Positions 9,721 to 20,789 of a stretch of DNA of 64,000 bases are shown here, in pieces; within the stretch, counting starts at the first letter, position 1, and each line of letters opens with the position of its first letter. Origin of the DNA: Puniceicoccales bacterium (GTDB lineage Bacteria > Verrucomicrobiota > Verrucomicrobiia > Opitutales > UBA953); assembly GCA_031280235.1 (NCBI GenBank), contig JAITHA010000022.1:1-64000 (forward strand). The letters are read 5' to 3'. The translations under genes and the position numbers were made by a program. The notes below the pieces were generated by a model that had not been told where the DNA came from, did no database searches, and saw only the letters and a list, made by a program, of their open reading frames with translations.

Positions 9721-10485
9721 ATGCCCGATAGCTCACGCAGCATGGATGATCTCTATATACTCGCCCAGCGGGTGGCGGAAGGCGCAGGCAGGGTGCTCCT
9801 TGCTGGCGCTGATAGGACCGTCAATTGCTTGGGCGCGCATGACGTCAAGATCCAGGCAGACGTGGATTGTGAGCAAATTATCCGCGACGGGCTTGCACCA
9901 TCCGCCTTGCCAGTTATCGGCGAAGAGCTGGGTGGAGACAGCACTTTGCCTGAGCAAGACGACGTCCTTTACTGGGTCGTGGATCCGCTTGACGGCACAT
10001 ACAACTACTTGCGCAACCAACCCGCCACTTGCGTGAGCATCGCGCTCATGCGCGGGAGTGTGCCTCTCTGTGGCGTTGTGCACGACTTTTGCGGGCACCG
10101 CGTTTACGCCGGGGCAGAGGGGCATGGTGTTTCCATCAACGGCATCAAGGCGCACCCAGTTTGGGCCAAGAACCTCGCCGAGGCCTGTCTCATGACGGGC
10201 TTTCCTGCAGGGATGGACAAATCGCCGGATGCCTTGTGCCGCTTCATGGAGGACGTGCTGCGCTTCAAGAAAATCCGCATGATTGGGAGTGCTGCCCTCG
10301 CCGTCGCCTACGTGGGTGTCGGCCTGGCAGATGTCTATCAGGAGGCGGGGACCAACCTATGGGATGTGGCGGCGGGGCTGGCTATCCTCCGCGCAGCGGG
10401 AGGTTTCTACAAGTTGGAGCCCTCCGGAAAACGCCCCCTGAACTACAACTTGCGGGCGGTAGGTCGCCGCGAATGGCTGGCGTGA
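9721..10485 (+). CDS. Inositol monophosphatase family protein
   Basis: IGEELGG...YWVVDPLDGTYNYLRNQPATCVSIAL and GTNLWDVAAGLAILRAAGG motifs; start trimmed to 9721. Confidence 0.88.
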   Translation: MPDSSRSMDDLYILAQRVAEGAGRVLLAGADRTVNCLGAHDVKIQADVDCEQIIRDGLAPSALPVIGEELGGDSTLPEQDDVLYWVVDPLDGTYNYLRNQPATCVSIALMRGSVPLCGVVHDFCGHRVYAGAEGHGVSINGIKAHPVWAKNLAEACLMTGFPAGMDKSPDALCRFMEDVLRFKKIRMIGSAALAVAYVGVGLADVYQEAGTNLWDVAAGLAILRAAGGFYKLEPSGKRPLNYNLRAVGRREWLA

Positions 10486-10525
10486 GGCAAGCCGCATCGC
10501 GAAACACTTTTTCACGTCCCCTGCT

Positions 10526-12913
10526 TTGCCTGATATGACCGTTTCTCTCGTCCAAGATATTGCTGTTGTCCTGCTCGCTGCCGGGGCGGCAGGCTTCCTT
10601 TGTCGTCGCATCGGCCTGTCGACGATTGTCGGCTATCTCGTGGCGGGTATCATCATCGGGCCGAACACGCCGTTCAAAATGGTCTCTAGCGAGGTGCGCA
10701 TCGACGAGCTCGCACAGGTCGGCTTGGTCTTTGTGATGTTTGCCATAGGCTTGCAGTTGAGCCTCACGAAGCTGGCGCGCATGGGCGCGGGCACCATTTT
10801 TGCCACAGGTCTCGGAGCGCTCTTCATGTTCATGTTTACCCTGCTTCTGGGGCATGCCATGGGCTGGGATTATCGGCAGAGCCTTTTTGCCTCGGGGATG
10901 CTCATGGTGTCCAGCTCAGCCGTCATCTCAAAGGTTATCCAAGAGCTACACCTCACGCACGACAAGACGGCCCAAACGGCACTTACGGTGACGGTGATGG
11001 AGGACATCGTGGCCGTCGTGATGTTGACGATTCTCGCGACAGTGGGGAACTCGGAAACTTTAGACGAAGTGCCGGGCACGGGCAATGGGATCAGTGGCTT
11101 GGGCCTCACTTTCACCAACATCAGTGCCTACGTGGTCTTGATCCTCGCGCTCTGCCTGCTTTTCGTGCCGCGCCTCTTGCGCCGACTCGACATGTCGGGC
11201 GACCCGGAGTTGCGCACTGTGAGCATCGCCGGGCTCTTGCTTCTGCTCGCCGTGTGCGCCTCGCAGGCGGGTTTTTCCACCGCTCTGGGGGCTTTTCTTT
11301 TCGGGGCCATCATCGCCGAGTTGCCCCAGAAGGAGATCGTGGAAAAATCCTTTGAGAGCGTGCGCAGCATCTTCAGCAGCCTGTTCTTTGTCTCCATTGG
11401 CATGTTGGCCCGTCCGTTAGATTTGTTGGATCCATCGGCCCTCAAGGCCCTTGCCAGCTTGGTTTGCTTTGCCATGTTCGTGCGCCCTCTGGCGTGCGGC
11501 TTTGCCCTTGTGCTGGTGGGCGTCTCGCCGCGCGAGGCCAAGCGTGGCGGCCTGTTGCTGACACCCCTCGGCGAGTTCACCTTCATCATCGCTCAGTCGG
11601 CCATCGCGGCGAGCATCTTCCCGGACTATTTTTACCCGGTTGCCATCGCCCTTTCTATCCTCACCGTGCTGGCCACGCCTATTGTGAATCGATACTCAGA
11701 CCACATCGTGGTGCTGGCGGAGAAGTTGGAGCCCAAGCTGCTCTCCAAGGCCTTGGTGGCCTACCACGAGTGGTTCCTTCAGGTGCGCAACAAGCCACCC
11801 AAGCGCCCGGTGTGGCGCTTGACGCGCCCGCGTTTTCTCCAGGTCGGCGGTGAGATGCTCCTCGTCACAGGCATTTTCGTCTTCTCCGAGCCCGTGCTTG
11901 GGCTTTTCGTCCGCCTCGTCAATTCGGTGAACGCGAAGATGGGCGGGAACTTTACGGCATGGCTGGCAGATGGGTTGACTTTGCCCTTCATCTTTTGGGC
12001 CATGTCCGGGGTTATCGTGCTCATGTTCCTTGTCTCTATTTGGCGTAATGTGGACGCCGTGATCATGATGCTCGTGATCAATTTTGAGCGCCCCTTGCCG
12101 CGTAGCCTGCTCACGCAAGGCTTTCGCGGCGCGGCCATCGTCGTTCTGCTTTTCTGGCTTTACTCCATCTTGCCCAGCATCAGCTGGGCTCTCTTTTCCT
12201 TTTGGGCCAGTGCGGGTATCATCCTCGCCATCATGGCTGTGGTATTGCTGTTATCGCGCAGGCTCATCTACTGGCACAGCGCGTGGCGGGCATCCATTGA
12301 GGCCGTCCTCTCCTCAGGAAAAGCTTCGGAGGCAGAGGCGCGCGAAGAGGCACGGCGTGCTATGAACCTTGGCCTCGGCAATTGGGATCTCCATTTGCAG
12401 GATTGCGTCGTTCCCTTGGGAACGGCTTGTGCCGGCGCGGCATTGAGCGAGCTAGCCATTCCCACGCGCTTTGGGAGTGTCGTCATTGAGGTCGAACGTA
12501 ATGGCCACAGCATTCTCGATCCGGGCCCGGAGACGCGCCTCTACCCGGGAGACAAAGTCCTCCTCCTTGGCAAAGAGGCCGAGATTGGGCAGACGCGTGC
12601 CTTTTTGGAGGCCAAGGGCGTCGCCGACGAGGGTGCGGACCGCGTAGCCGCACGCGCCGTCTTGGAGACTTGTGTTGTGCAGGCCGGGCCACGCACAGAC
12701 AAGAGCCTTGCCGAGCTCGGGATCGCGCGTAACACGGGCGTACGCATAGTGGGCATCCAGCGTGATGGCGCGCGCATCATCAACCCAACGGGGCGCGAAA
12801 TCTTGCGCGATGGCGATGGCCTGCTTTTCGTGGGCACTTTGGAGCAAACGCGTCAATTTACCAGGTGGCTCGCGGAAGATATCCCGGGCACAGACACTTT
12901 AGCGGACGCTTGA
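10526..12913 (+). CDS. CPA2-family cation:proton antiporter with C-terminal TrkA-C-like domain
   Basis: Multiple TM segments: GFLCRRIGLSTIVGYLVAGIIIGPNTP, FAIGLQLSLTKLARMG, LFASGMLMVSSSAVISKVIQE; C-terminal GDKVLLLGKEAEI...RDGDGLLFVG. Confidence 0.9.
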   Translation: MPDMTVSLVQDIAVVLLAAGAAGFLCRRIGLSTIVGYLVAGIIIGPNTPFKMVSSEVRIDELAQVGLVFVMFAIGLQLSLTKLARMGAGTIFATGLGALFMFMFTLLLGHAMGWDYRQSLFASGMLMVSSSAVISKVIQELHLTHDKTAQTALTVTVMEDIVAVVMLTILATVGNSETLDEVPGTGNGISGLGLTFTNISAYVVLILALCLLFVPRLLRRLDMSGDPELRTVSIAGLLLLLAVCASQAGFSTALGAFLFGAIIAELPQKEIVEKSFESVRSIFSSLFFVSIGMLARPLDLLDPSALKALASLVCFAMFVRPLACGFALVLVGVSPREAKRGGLLLTPLGEFTFIIAQSAIAASIFPDYFYPVAIALSILTVLATPIVNRYSDHIVVLAEKLEPKLLSKALVAYHEWFLQVRNKPPKRPVWRLTRPRFLQVGGEMLLVTGIFVFSEPVLGLFVRLVNSVNAKMGGNFTAWLADGLTLPFIFWAMSGVIVLMFLVSIWRNVDAVIMMLVINFERPLPRSLLTQGFRGAAIVVLLFWLYSILPSISWALFSFWASAGIILAIMAVVLLLSRRLIYWHSAWRASIEAVLSSGKASEAEAREEARRAMNLGLGNWDLHLQDCVVPLGTACAGAALSELAIPTRFGSVVIEVERNGHSILDPGPETRLYPGDKVLLLGKEAEIGQTRAFLEAKGVADEGADRVAARAVLETCVVQAGPRTDKSLAELGIARNTGVRIVGIQRDGARIINPTGREILRDGDGLLFVGTLEQTRQFTRWLAEDIPGTDTLADA

Positions 12914-13057
12914 GCATGTCGCTCCGCGATCCCGCCTCGTCGCGCAGCCCGTTTACTCTTGCCTCAACAACGCACCTTCCTTTCCTCGCCCGACCTCCTT
13001 TCGCTCGCGTAGAGCAAGGCGTCGTACCGACCAAAACAACGCAACAACCATTCATCC

Positions 13058-14362
13058 GTGTCCATTAACATCAAAGAAATCAGCCCCACTCGCAAGGCTG
13101 TGACGCTCATTTTCCCAGCCGCCACCATCGCCACATTAGAGGGGGATGTCATCAAAGAAATCAGCAAAGAGGCGCGCTTGCCAGGCTTTCGCCCTGGGCG
13201 CGCCCCGGTGCAAGTCATCCGGCGCCAATTCGCCGATACGATCGCCAACGAAACCAAACAGCGCCTCGTGGGAGCCGCCGTGCAGCGAATCAGAGACGAG
13301 ACAAAACTCAAACTCATCGACATCATCAGCACCGACGGCCTCGATGAATTGACGTTCGGGGGAGACTTCTCCTTGCACCTCGTGATCGACCACCAGCCAG
13401 AGTTCGAATTGCCCGAGTACAAGGGTCTTGAGTTGCCCCTCGCTCCCGTCGAGGTTTCTGAGGCAGATGTTGACAGAGTCCTTGCCGACTTCCGCGCCCA
13501 CTACGCGCGCTATGAAGTCGTCGAACGCCCCGCTGAGAAAGGGGACTTTGTGAAGCTCTCCTACGAGGGCACGATTGACGGCGCACCTGTCAAGGACGTC
13601 GCCCCGGCAGCCTACCTCTACGGGACCCAAGCAGCGACCTGGGAAGAGGCAGGCGGCAGCGAAGACACGCGCCACATCCCGGCCATAGTCCAAGGCATCC
13701 TCGGCAAAAAACCGGGAGACAAAGACACCTTCCTCCACGTTTTCCCGGACGATTTTGGTGTCGAAGCCTTGCGTGGGAAAACTGCCACCTATGCTGTCGA
13801 GATTTTCGAGGTAAGGGCCAAGATCCTCCCAGAGTTGGACGAGGAGTTTTACAAGCGAGTTGAAGCAAAAGACCTTGACGACCTGCGCTCCCAGCTCCGT
13901 GAACGCGTCCTCGCCACCAAGCAAAATCAGGCCAAGGCAGCCCAGCGCGATGTGGCTGTTGAGAAGCTCCTTGCCCTCGTGGATTTCCCCGTGCCAGAGG
14001 TAACGATCGAGGCCGAGCTCCAGACCCTTTTCATGGATTACGCCGCCAAGCAGTTGCGCAACGACGTCTCCGTCGAAGGGATAAAGGAAGGGCGACAAGC
14101 CTTCTGTGCTGACGCACGCCCTGAGGCCGAAAGACAGGGGAAACTTCGTTTCATCCTCAGGGAAATCATCCTCAGGGAAAAAATCTCCGTTGCCGTCGAA
14201 GACTTGGTGAAACACGTCGAGAGAGAGGCCGCCCTCATTGGCAAGCCTCCCGAGCAACACATTAAGGAAGTCCTCAAGGACAAGGCCTACCTCGCCCAAA
14301 TGCGCGCTGTCATCGCTGAGAACAAAGCTCTCGACCTCGTCATCCAAAACGCAAAGGCATGA
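13058..14362 (+). CDS. tig: Trigger factor (GTG start)
   Basis: ARLPGFRPGRAPVQVIRRQF...VEVSEADVDRVLADFRAHYARYEVVERPAEKGDFVKLSYEGTIDG; stop overlaps gltX start by ATGA. Confidence 0.92.
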   Translation: MSINIKEISPTRKAVTLIFPAATIATLEGDVIKEISKEARLPGFRPGRAPVQVIRRQFADTIANETKQRLVGAAVQRIRDETKLKLIDIISTDGLDELTFGGDFSLHLVIDHQPEFELPEYKGLELPLAPVEVSEADVDRVLADFRAHYARYEVVERPAEKGDFVKLSYEGTIDGAPVKDVAPAAYLYGTQAATWEEAGGSEDTRHIPAIVQGILGKKPGDKDTFLHVFPDDFGVEALRGKTATYAVEIFEVRAKILPELDEEFYKRVEAKDLDDLRSQLRERVLATKQNQAKAAQRDVAVEKLLALVDFPVPEVTIEAELQTLFMDYAAKQLRNDVSVEGIKEGRQAFCADARPEAERQGKLRFILREIILREKISVAVEDLVKHVEREAALIGKPPEQHIKEVLKDKAYLAQMRAVIAENKALDLVIQNAKA

Positions 14363-15759
14363 GCAACCTTGGCCCGGTCCGTACACGCTTCGCACCCAGC
14401 CCGACAGGCTTCTTTCACATCGGCGGTGCGCGCACAGCCCTCTTCAACTGGCTCTACTCACGCCACACAGGGGGTAAATTCATCCTTCGTATTGAGGACA
14501 CAGATAAGGCACGCAATAGCGAGGAATTCCTCCGCGTCATCTACGACAGCCTCAAATGGCTCGGCATAGACTGGGATGAAGGCCCAGGCATGGGGGGGGG
14601 CCACGGCCCATACCGCCAAAGCGAGCGCAACGACGTTTACCGCCTCTATCTCGAAAAACTCCGCACTACAGGCAGAACCTACGAGAAGGACGGTGCCATC
14701 TGGTTCCGCCTCAATGGCGAACGCCACACCGTCCACGAGAAATACAAGGAAGACGACGGCACCGAGCACGACCGTATCGTTGAGCGCGTCAAAGCCGCCC
14801 CGGTACTCATACACGACCTCATCCGTGGAGACGTCTCCCGCGCCGAAGACAGGGACTTTGTCCTCGTGCGCGCCAATGGCGAGCCAGGCTTCCACCTCGT
14901 CAACGTGGTTGACGACATCGCGATGCGCATCACGCACGTCATTCGAGGCGAAGATCACCTCTCCAACACCTCCAAGCACATTGAGCTCTACAACGCACTC
15001 GGCGAACCTCCTCCCGTGTTCGCCCACATCCCCCTCATTTTGAAAGCCGACGGCAAAGGTAAAATGTCCAAGCGAGATCGCGGCGCACTCATCGAAGAAT
15101 ATCAGGCACGCCACTTCTTGCCCGAGGCTGTACGCAATTTCCTCTGTCTCCTCGGTTGGACACCCGGCGACGGACGCGAAATCTTGCCCATCGCCGACGT
15201 CATCACCCAGTTCGAGCTGCACGACGTGCACCAAGCCAATGCGCGCTTCGACGAACGTAAAATGGCCTTCTTCAACCAGCAATACTTGCGCGCTATGCCA
15301 GCACCAGCGTTTGCCCAAAAAGCCCTCTCCGCCCTGCATCAGGCAGGACTCGTCGACGCAAACGCCAGCACAGACGATGCCCACATCCAAAGCATCCTCA
15401 TCTTGCTGCAGGAAAAACTCCCAAGCCTAGAAAACATCGCTGACATGAGTACCTATTTTTTTACCGAGGAATATCCCTACTCACCCAACGTTCGGGAAAC
15501 CCTCACCAAAAAAGGCGACCCCGTCGCACGTGTACGCCAGCTTCTCCCCGCATTCACCCAGCTGGCCAGCATGGACGACGCCACTGCGATAGACGCCGCT
15601 ATCACCACCACTGCCACCGCATTCGCTGCCAAACCAAGCGAATATTTTGCCCCCCTACGCTACGCCATCAGCGGCCTCGGCAGCGGCCCCCACCTTCACG
15701 ACATCCTTCGCATCCTCGGCAAAGAACGAACCCTCATCCGCATGGACCGCTTCCAATAG
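14359..15759 (+). CDS. gltX: Glutamyl-tRNA synthetase
   Basis: VRTRFAPSPTGFFHIGGARTALFNWLYSRHTGGKFILRIEDTD...ADGKGKMSKRDRGA (HIGH- and KMSK-type motifs). Confidence 0.95.
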   Translation: MSNLGPVRTRFAPSPTGFFHIGGARTALFNWLYSRHTGGKFILRIEDTDKARNSEEFLRVIYDSLKWLGIDWDEGPGMGGGHGPYRQSERNDVYRLYLEKLRTTGRTYEKDGAIWFRLNGERHTVHEKYKEDDGTEHDRIVERVKAAPVLIHDLIRGDVSRAEDRDFVLVRANGEPGFHLVNVVDDIAMRITHVIRGEDHLSNTSKHIELYNALGEPPPVFAHIPLILKADGKGKMSKRDRGALIEEYQARHFLPEAVRNFLCLLGWTPGDGREILPIADVITQFELHDVHQANARFDERKMAFFNQQYLRAMPAPAFAQKALSALHQAGLVDANASTDDAHIQSILILLQEKLPSLENIADMSTYFFTEEYPYSPNVRETLTKKGDPVARVRQLLPAFTQLASMDDATAIDAAITTTATAFAAKPSEYFAPLRYAISGLGSGPHLHDILRILGKERTLIRMDRFQ

Positions 15760-15760
15760 G

Positions 15761-15825
15761 CATGTTGTGGTATAAACGCTCGTCTCAATAACTCAAAAAA
15801 CACACCGAATTCCCGGCTCAAAATG
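15761..15825. repeat. Dispersed intergenic repeat, copy 1
   Basis: catgttgtggtataaacgctcgtctcaataactcaaaaaacacaccgaattcccggctcaaaatg aligns without gaps to 37373-37437 (57/65 identical by eye). Confidence 0.75.
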
Positions 15826-15876
15826 GTTGCCATTTCAACCCCTATTGTGCCCATCTTTCCCGATTCAAACACGCAA

Positions 15877-15917
15877 AAACCCCCGCAACCATCGCGGTTA
15901 CGGGGGTTTGTTTTTTT
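15877..15917. terminator. Bidirectional intrinsic terminator between gltX side and tRNA-Pro
   Basis: AAACCCCCG (15877-15885)/CGGGGGTTT (15901-15909), inner AACC/GGTT stem, T-tract on the + side and A-tract on the other. Confidence 0.8.
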
Positions 15918-15919
15918 AA

Positions 15920-15997
15920 TGGTCGGGCTGAGTGGATTCGAACCACCGACCCCTTGCACCCCATGCAAGTGCGCTAGCCAGACTGCGCTACAGCCCG
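15920..15997 (-). tRNA. tRNA-Pro (GGG anticodon), CCA encoded
   Basis: Reverse strand CGGGCTGTAGCGCAGTCTGGCTAGCGCACTTGCATGGGGTGCAAGGGGTCGGTGGTTCGAATCCACTCAGCCCGACCA; cloverleaf with loop ATGGGGT. Confidence 0.95.
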
Positions 15998-16420
15998 AAA
16001 AGAAAGTCGTATGGCATGGACGGGAAGGCGGGGAGTCAATGATTTTTTGGTTCCTCGCCATTTTGAGTGGGGAGGTTGGTGGCAGGAGAAGGTCAGTTTC
16101 GCGGCGTGGAAGGAGAGCTTCGAGATTGGATTGGCACTCATGCGAAAGCCACGGGTGGCTTGTTTCACAGCTTCAAACGCGCTGTTTAGTCCTTTTCATT
16201 AGGTATCCTGAGCACGGCACAGCCTGCTATATCCCACAGTTCGGGTTAAAAAAGCTTTTTTGCAGTCATAGAAAATTCATTCATAAATTTTCCCCGACCC
16301 AGAGCAACTTCCGCAGGCTATCCACTCAAAACTGCGAGGAACCGATTTCGATTTTTTGCAGCGCCTTCAGGTGTTTTTTGTCGCCCAAGCCTTCAGCTCA
16401 GCCACCCTGCCGCCCTCTCC

Positions 16421-16846
16421 ATGACTCTCTCTGAGAAACGCCAGTCCTTGCTCGACGAGTTGGCTCCCTTTGACGACCCGCACGAGCGTTTCCGATACAT
16501 CATAGACCGTGCCAAGACGGCCCCCTCGCTGGAGGAACGGTATAAGGTGCCGGAGCTGCTCATCAGGGGATGCACGTCCAACTTGTGGGTGTTGCCACGC
16601 TATGAAAGCGGGGCCTGTTTTTTTCAGGCAGACGCCGATTCCATCATTTCCAAAGGCATCGCTACCCTCGTGTGTGAGTTCTACAGCGGGGCCACGCCTG
16701 GCGAAGTGTTGGGCACGGAGGCAGATTTTCTTGGCACCGTTGGTATCACGCAGCACCTCTCGCCAAACCGCCGCAACGGCCTCTCCAACCTTGTTGTCCG
16801 GATACGCGCTTTTGCCGGGCACTGCGCCGCGCCTGCTGTGCAGTAA
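16421..16846 (+). CDS. sufE: SufE family Fe-S cluster assembly protein
   Basis: [69 protein letters not shown]. Confidence 0.9.
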   Translation: MTLSEKRQSLLDELAPFDDPHERFRYIIDRAKTAPSLEERYKVPELLIRGCTSNLWVLPRYESGACFFQADADSIISKGIATLVCEFYSGATPGEVLGTEADFLGTVGITQHLSPNRRNGLSNLVVRIRAFAGHCAAPAVQ

Positions 16847-16861
16847 AGCGCCCTCTTTGCC

Positions 16862-17515
16862 ATGCCAGTCCGCTGCCTCATCACTGCCGGGCCGACCCGC
16901 GAGTTTTTTGACCCCGTGCGTTTTGTTTCCAATCCGTCTTCCGGGAAAATGGGCTACGCCCTGGCTGCTGCAGCGGCGACCTTGGGCTGTGAGGTTGAGC
17001 TGGTGAGCGGCCCCGTCGCCTTGCCGGCACCTCCTGGGGTGCGTCTCTACCGGGTGATCACCGGGGCGGAAATGCTCGAGTGCGTAGGCACGCTTTTTGA
17101 TACGTGCGACGTGTTGGTGAAGGCGGCTGCCGTGTGTGATTTTCGCCCGTGCGCTTACTCGGCACAAAAGGTGAAGAAAGAAGCCGTGCCGTGCAGCGTC
17201 GAGTTTGAGCCGGTGCCAGACATTTTGAAGATGATGGCTGCGCGCAGGCGCCCTGATCAGGTGCTTGTAGGCTTCGCAGCGGAGACGGTGAATGTCGAAG
17301 CCTACGCACGCCGCAAGTTGCAGGAAAAACGCTTGGACTGGATCGTGGCCAATCGCGTGGGCCGCGAAGGCGGGGCGGATTTACCCAACGCTTTTGAGGC
17401 TGACACGAACACCGTGTTGTTACTCAGCGCCCAAGGTCTTCGTGAAGAATACGGGCCCGCACCCAAGCCGGACGTAGCCCGCTGGCTTCTGCAAACAATG
17501 AAAATCCCCGGGTAG
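16862..17515 (+). CDS. CoaB-like phosphopantothenoylcysteine synthetase domain protein
   Basis: [51 protein letters not shown]...[13 protein letters not shown]; no CoaC half present. Confidence 0.85.
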   Translation: MPVRCLITAGPTREFFDPVRFVSNPSSGKMGYALAAAAATLGCEVELVSGPVALPAPPGVRLYRVITGAEMLECVGTLFDTCDVLVKAAAVCDFRPCAYSAQKVKKEAVPCSVEFEPVPDILKMMAARRRPDQVLVGFAAETVNVEAYARRKLQEKRLDWIVANRVGREGGADLPNAFEADTNTVLLLSAQGLREEYGPAPKPDVARWLLQTMKIPG

Positions 17516-17529
17516 GGTGGCGCCCGTTC

Positions 17530-18462
17530 CTACCTCCTGGCGGCCTCCCGGATGTCTTGGGCGATTTGCGAACGCAGGGCCTCGATGGTGGGGAATTGTT
17601 TTTCGGGGCGGATAAAGCGGAGCCATTCCACGTGCAATTGGCAGCTTTCCACAAAGCCTTCGTTGATGACGTTTGTGCTGTCTGCCAGCAGGTGTGTTTC
17701 CAGGAGTGGGCACGCCACATCGGGGGTCTCGATGGTTGGGCGCAGGCCGTAGTTGGCGATGCCGGGAAACCAGCGGCTGCCCACACGCGCTTGCACGACA
17801 TAGACGCCGTGGCGTGGCGCGAGCTCCGGCTCCCAGACGAGGTTGAGCGTCGGCACGCCGATGGTGCGCCCGAGCGCGCGCCCCGGGCGCACGGTGCCTT
17901 GTGCTTCGTAGTGGTAGCCCAGCAGGGTTGCCGCCTCCTGCATGTCGCCGTTGGCGATGAGCTGGCGGATGCGTGTGCTGCTGATGCGTGTGCCTCCGGC
18001 CTCGACGCCTGGCGTGGCGACGACGGATATGCCCAATGCCGAGGCGAGCTCGCGGAGTTGCCGCACATCGCTGGCACGTGCACGCCCGAAGCGAAAATCG
18101 AAGCCGACGTGGATGCTCGCCAGCGCGGGCACTTCGTTTTGCAAGAGCTCCAGAAAGGCGGGTGCGTCGAGGCTGGCAAATTCTGGCGTGAATGGCCGGG
18201 CAAACACGCGCTCCACGCCCAGCGCGCGCAGGCGGCTTTCCTTGGCGGGTGCGTCGAGAATTTGTGGGATGGGGTTTTCCGGGTGAAACACGTGGCTCGG
18301 GTGCGGGGCGAATGTGTACACGGCCACTTGCCCGTCTGTTTCGCGTGCCGCCCGTAGCGCGCTGGCGATGATGGCCCGGTGCCCGAGGTGTACTCCGTCG
18401 AACATGCCGATGGCCAGGTGCGTGGGCCTTGGGTGGGTCTGCATGGGTGGGGGGTGGATCAT
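17530..18462 (-). CDS. ribF: Bifunctional riboflavin kinase/FAD synthetase
   Basis: [19 protein letters not shown]...[17 protein letters not shown]...[14 protein letters not shown]...[31 protein letters not shown]; start ATGA-overlaps the truB stop. Confidence 0.92.
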   Translation of the reverse strand: MIHPPPMQTHPRPTHLAIGMFDGVHLGHRAIIASALRAARETDGQVAVYTFAPHPSHVFHPENPIPQILDAPAKESRLRALGVERVFARPFTPEFASLDAPAFLELLQNEVPALASIHVGFDFRFGRARASDVRQLRELASALGISVVATPGVEAGGTRISSTRIRQLIANGDMQEAATLLGYHYEAQGTVRPGRALGRTIGVPTLNLVWEPELAPRHGVYVVQARVGSRWFPGIANYGLRPTIETPDVACPLLETHLLADSTNVINEGFVESCQLHVEWLRFIRPEKQFPTIEALRSQIAQDIREAARR

Positions 18463-19187
18463 AGCGCGTGGCTCGGCACAGCCTGCCAGACGGGCACGAG
18501 GCGTGCGCGGATGTCTTGCAGGGGCATTTTCTCCAGATCGGCCAGCGTCACGGCTTGGGAGATGTCGAGCTGGCCGGAGGCCGTGCGCCGCAGGGCCACG
18601 AGATGCGCGCCCACGCCCAGCGCCTGCCCGACGTCGTTGGCCAGCGTGCGCACGTAGGTGCCTTTGCTGCACGAGACGCGGAAGCTGGCATCGGGGGCGG
18701 TATAGTTGAGCAGAGAGAATTTGCCGACGTGGATGAAGCGTGGCTCGCGTGGCACTTCATCGCCCCTGCGCGCCAGCTTATAGAGCGGTACGCCTTGCAC
18801 CTTCTTGGCGGAGAACATGGGAGGGGTCTGGTATTGGTCACCTTCCATCTTTTGCATGGCGGCGGCGATTTCCCCGGCGCCGAGACTTTCGGGCAGTGCC
18901 ACGGTTGCCATGATTTCGCCGTCAGAGTCCTGAGTATTCGTCACCTGCCCCAGGCGCATAGTACCTTCGTATTCCTTGTCGCGGCTCATCAGGTATTGGG
19001 AGGCCTTGGTGGCTTTGCCGACGAGGAGGACGAGGACTCCCGTGGCCAGTGGATCGAGGGTACCGGCGTGCCCTATGCGTTTCGTGTGCAGGATGCGGCG
19101 CGCGCAGGCGACGACATCGTGCGAGGTGAAGCCCGTAGGCTTGTCCACGATGAGGATGCCGTCGAGTTCTGGGTGGCTGGAAATCAT
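18459..19187 (-). CDS. truB: tRNA pseudouridine(55) synthase TruB
   Basis: [61 protein letters not shown]; start trimmed to 19187. Confidence 0.93.
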   Translation of the reverse strand: MISSHPELDGILIVDKPTGFTSHDVVACARRILHTKRIGHAGTLDPLATGVLVLLVGKATKASQYLMSRDKEYEGTMRLGQVTNTQDSDGEIMATVALPESLGAGEIAAAMQKMEGDQYQTPPMFSAKKVQGVPLYKLARRGDEVPREPRFIHVGKFSLLNYTAPDASFRVSCSKGTYVRTLANDVGQALGVGAHLVALRRTASGQLDISQAVTLADLEKMPLQDIRARLVPVWQAVPSHAL

Positions 19188-19255
19188 GTGCGGTGAGAAA
19201 ACAGGTTTTCCACGGGGTGAAAGCGGAAAAAACGGGGCGCCTGCCCTGCCCGTGT

Positions 19256-20671
19256 TTATACCTGTGGTGGCGGTGTGCCGTGGCCACGTGCCATGGCGGC
19301 TTGGAGCCAGACGAGCCCGTCTGCCTCGTTGGCAAAGGCGCCATCGAGCTGCGCTTCGAATGCTGCGTCGAGCAGCAGGCGAAAGGCCGGCCCGGGTGTC
19401 ATGCCGAGGTTGAGGAGGTGTCGCCCGTAGAGGATGGGTTTGGGTGCAGAGTCCTTGAGTGCGAGCGCCTTGGCGCGTTCCAGCAGCCATAGGCCTGAGG
19501 CTGCGTCGCAGGGCAGCGGCGGCCTGCCGCCGCGATCCGCCGCATCCACGCGTACGAGCCTGTCTATTCGCCCGACGCGTTGTGCCAGGCGCCTCACGGC
19601 GGCATCGCTTGCTTGTGCGCGCCAGAGCTCGCCCGGGCGCATGTGGAGCTCCACCAGTGGCAATACCGATTCGATGAGTTCTTTGTGGCGCGTCATGCGT
19701 TCCAGAAAGGTTTGTGCCAGGGGCACGCCTGCTGATTCGTGGCCGTAGGCGTGCAGGCGCCCGTCTTCTTCGGTTCGTGTGGTCACGGCTTTGCCGAGGT
19801 CGTGGCAGAGCACGGCCAGGCCCACGACGAGGTCTTCCCAGACGTCTCCTGTGCGTTGCCGGGCAAAGGCGTCGAGGCAGTGCAGGGTGTGCGTCCATAC
19901 ATCGCCCTCGGGGTGCCACTGGGGGTCTTGGGGCACGCCGATGAGGGCCGCCAGCTCCGGGAAGTAGCGCACCCAGCCGCAGTCCCGCAGGAAGCGCAGA
20001 CCGAGCGATGGGGAGGCGCCTTTGCGGATTAATTTTGCCCATTCTTCGAAAATGCGTTCGGCGGGCAGGCCTTCGGGGGTGATTTGCCGACACAGGGCGA
20101 TGGTCTCTGGCGCGGGCTCCAGCAGAAAGCGCGCCGCGAATTGCATCGCCCGCAGCACGCGCAGCGGGTCTTCGGCAAAGGCGGGCGAGGTGTGGCGCAA
20201 CACGCGCCCGGCCAGGTCGCGCCTCCCGCCGTGCGGGTCCAGCAGCTCGCCGGTACATGGGTCCCAGTAGATGGCGTTTATTGTGAAGTCTCGCCGTGCC
20301 GCCGCCTCGGCGAGTGGCATTCGCGGGTCGCCCCACACGTCGAAGCCGCGATGCCCGAGCCCGGCTTTTGTTTCGCGCCTCGGCAGGCTCACGTCGATGT
20401 CGTGCCCGCGTATCTTGAATACGCCGAAGGATTGCCCTACCGAGATCACTTGAAAGTGCTGGCGCAGGGCGCCCACCAGGCGTTCCGCTTCCAAGTCGTA
20501 GACTTCGATGTCGATGTCCTTGGGCTGCGTCCCCAACAGTGCGTCGCGCACGCACCCGCCTACGAGAAGGGGGCGCCCGCCTGCTTGCGAGATTACGGCG
20601 ACGAGCTCCGCCACAGTGGTCAGCTCCCCGTCAAATTTTACAAGCTCTGGCAGTTGTTCGGCATGTGTCAT
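19256..20671 (-). CDS. CCA-adding tRNA nucleotidyltransferase / poly(A) polymerase family with HD domain
   Basis: [28 protein letters not shown]...[13 protein letters not shown]...[16 protein letters not shown]...[12 protein letters not shown]. Confidence 0.9.
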   Translation of the reverse strand: MTHAEQLPELVKFDGELTTVAELVAVISQAGGRPLLVGGCVRDALLGTQPKDIDIEVYDLEAERLVGALRQHFQVISVGQSFGVFKIRGHDIDVSLPRRETKAGLGHRGFDVWGDPRMPLAEAAARRDFTINAIYWDPCTGELLDPHGGRRDLAGRVLRHTSPAFAEDPLRVLRAMQFAARFLLEPAPETIALCRQITPEGLPAERIFEEWAKLIRKGASPSLGLRFLRDCGWVRYFPELAALIGVPQDPQWHPEGDVWTHTLHCLDAFARQRTGDVWEDLVVGLAVLCHDLGKAVTTRTEEDGRLHAYGHESAGVPLAQTFLERMTRHKELIESVLPLVELHMRPGELWRAQASDAAVRRLAQRVGRIDRLVRVDAADRGGRPPLPCDAASGLWLLERAKALALKDSAPKPILYGRHLLNLGMTPGPAFRLLLDAAFEAQLDGAFANEADGLVWLQAAMARGHGTPPPQV

Positions 20672-20789
20672 GGGCACGCAGAAAGGCTGCCGTTGTTGTA
20701 GCGGGCAATCGTTAAAAAAACGCCCGGATTGGGTCTCGCCGTGCACCCTTTGGGAACAAATCCGGCGTGTGTCTGTTCTCGGGTCGGGT

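Noticed and set aside
13136-14395. 419-aa minus-strand ORF antisense to tig
   Set aside because: Shadow ORF of a high-GC gene; tig is unambiguous.
16248-16261. AAAAAAGCTTTTTT palindrome upstream of sufE
   Set aside because: Short low-complexity palindrome; no convincing terminator or operator context.
19256-20555. N-terminal extension of the 18459-20555 truB ORF
   Set aside because: Arg/Pro-rich out-of-frame reading of the CCA-adding enzyme gene; the TruB start is at 19187.
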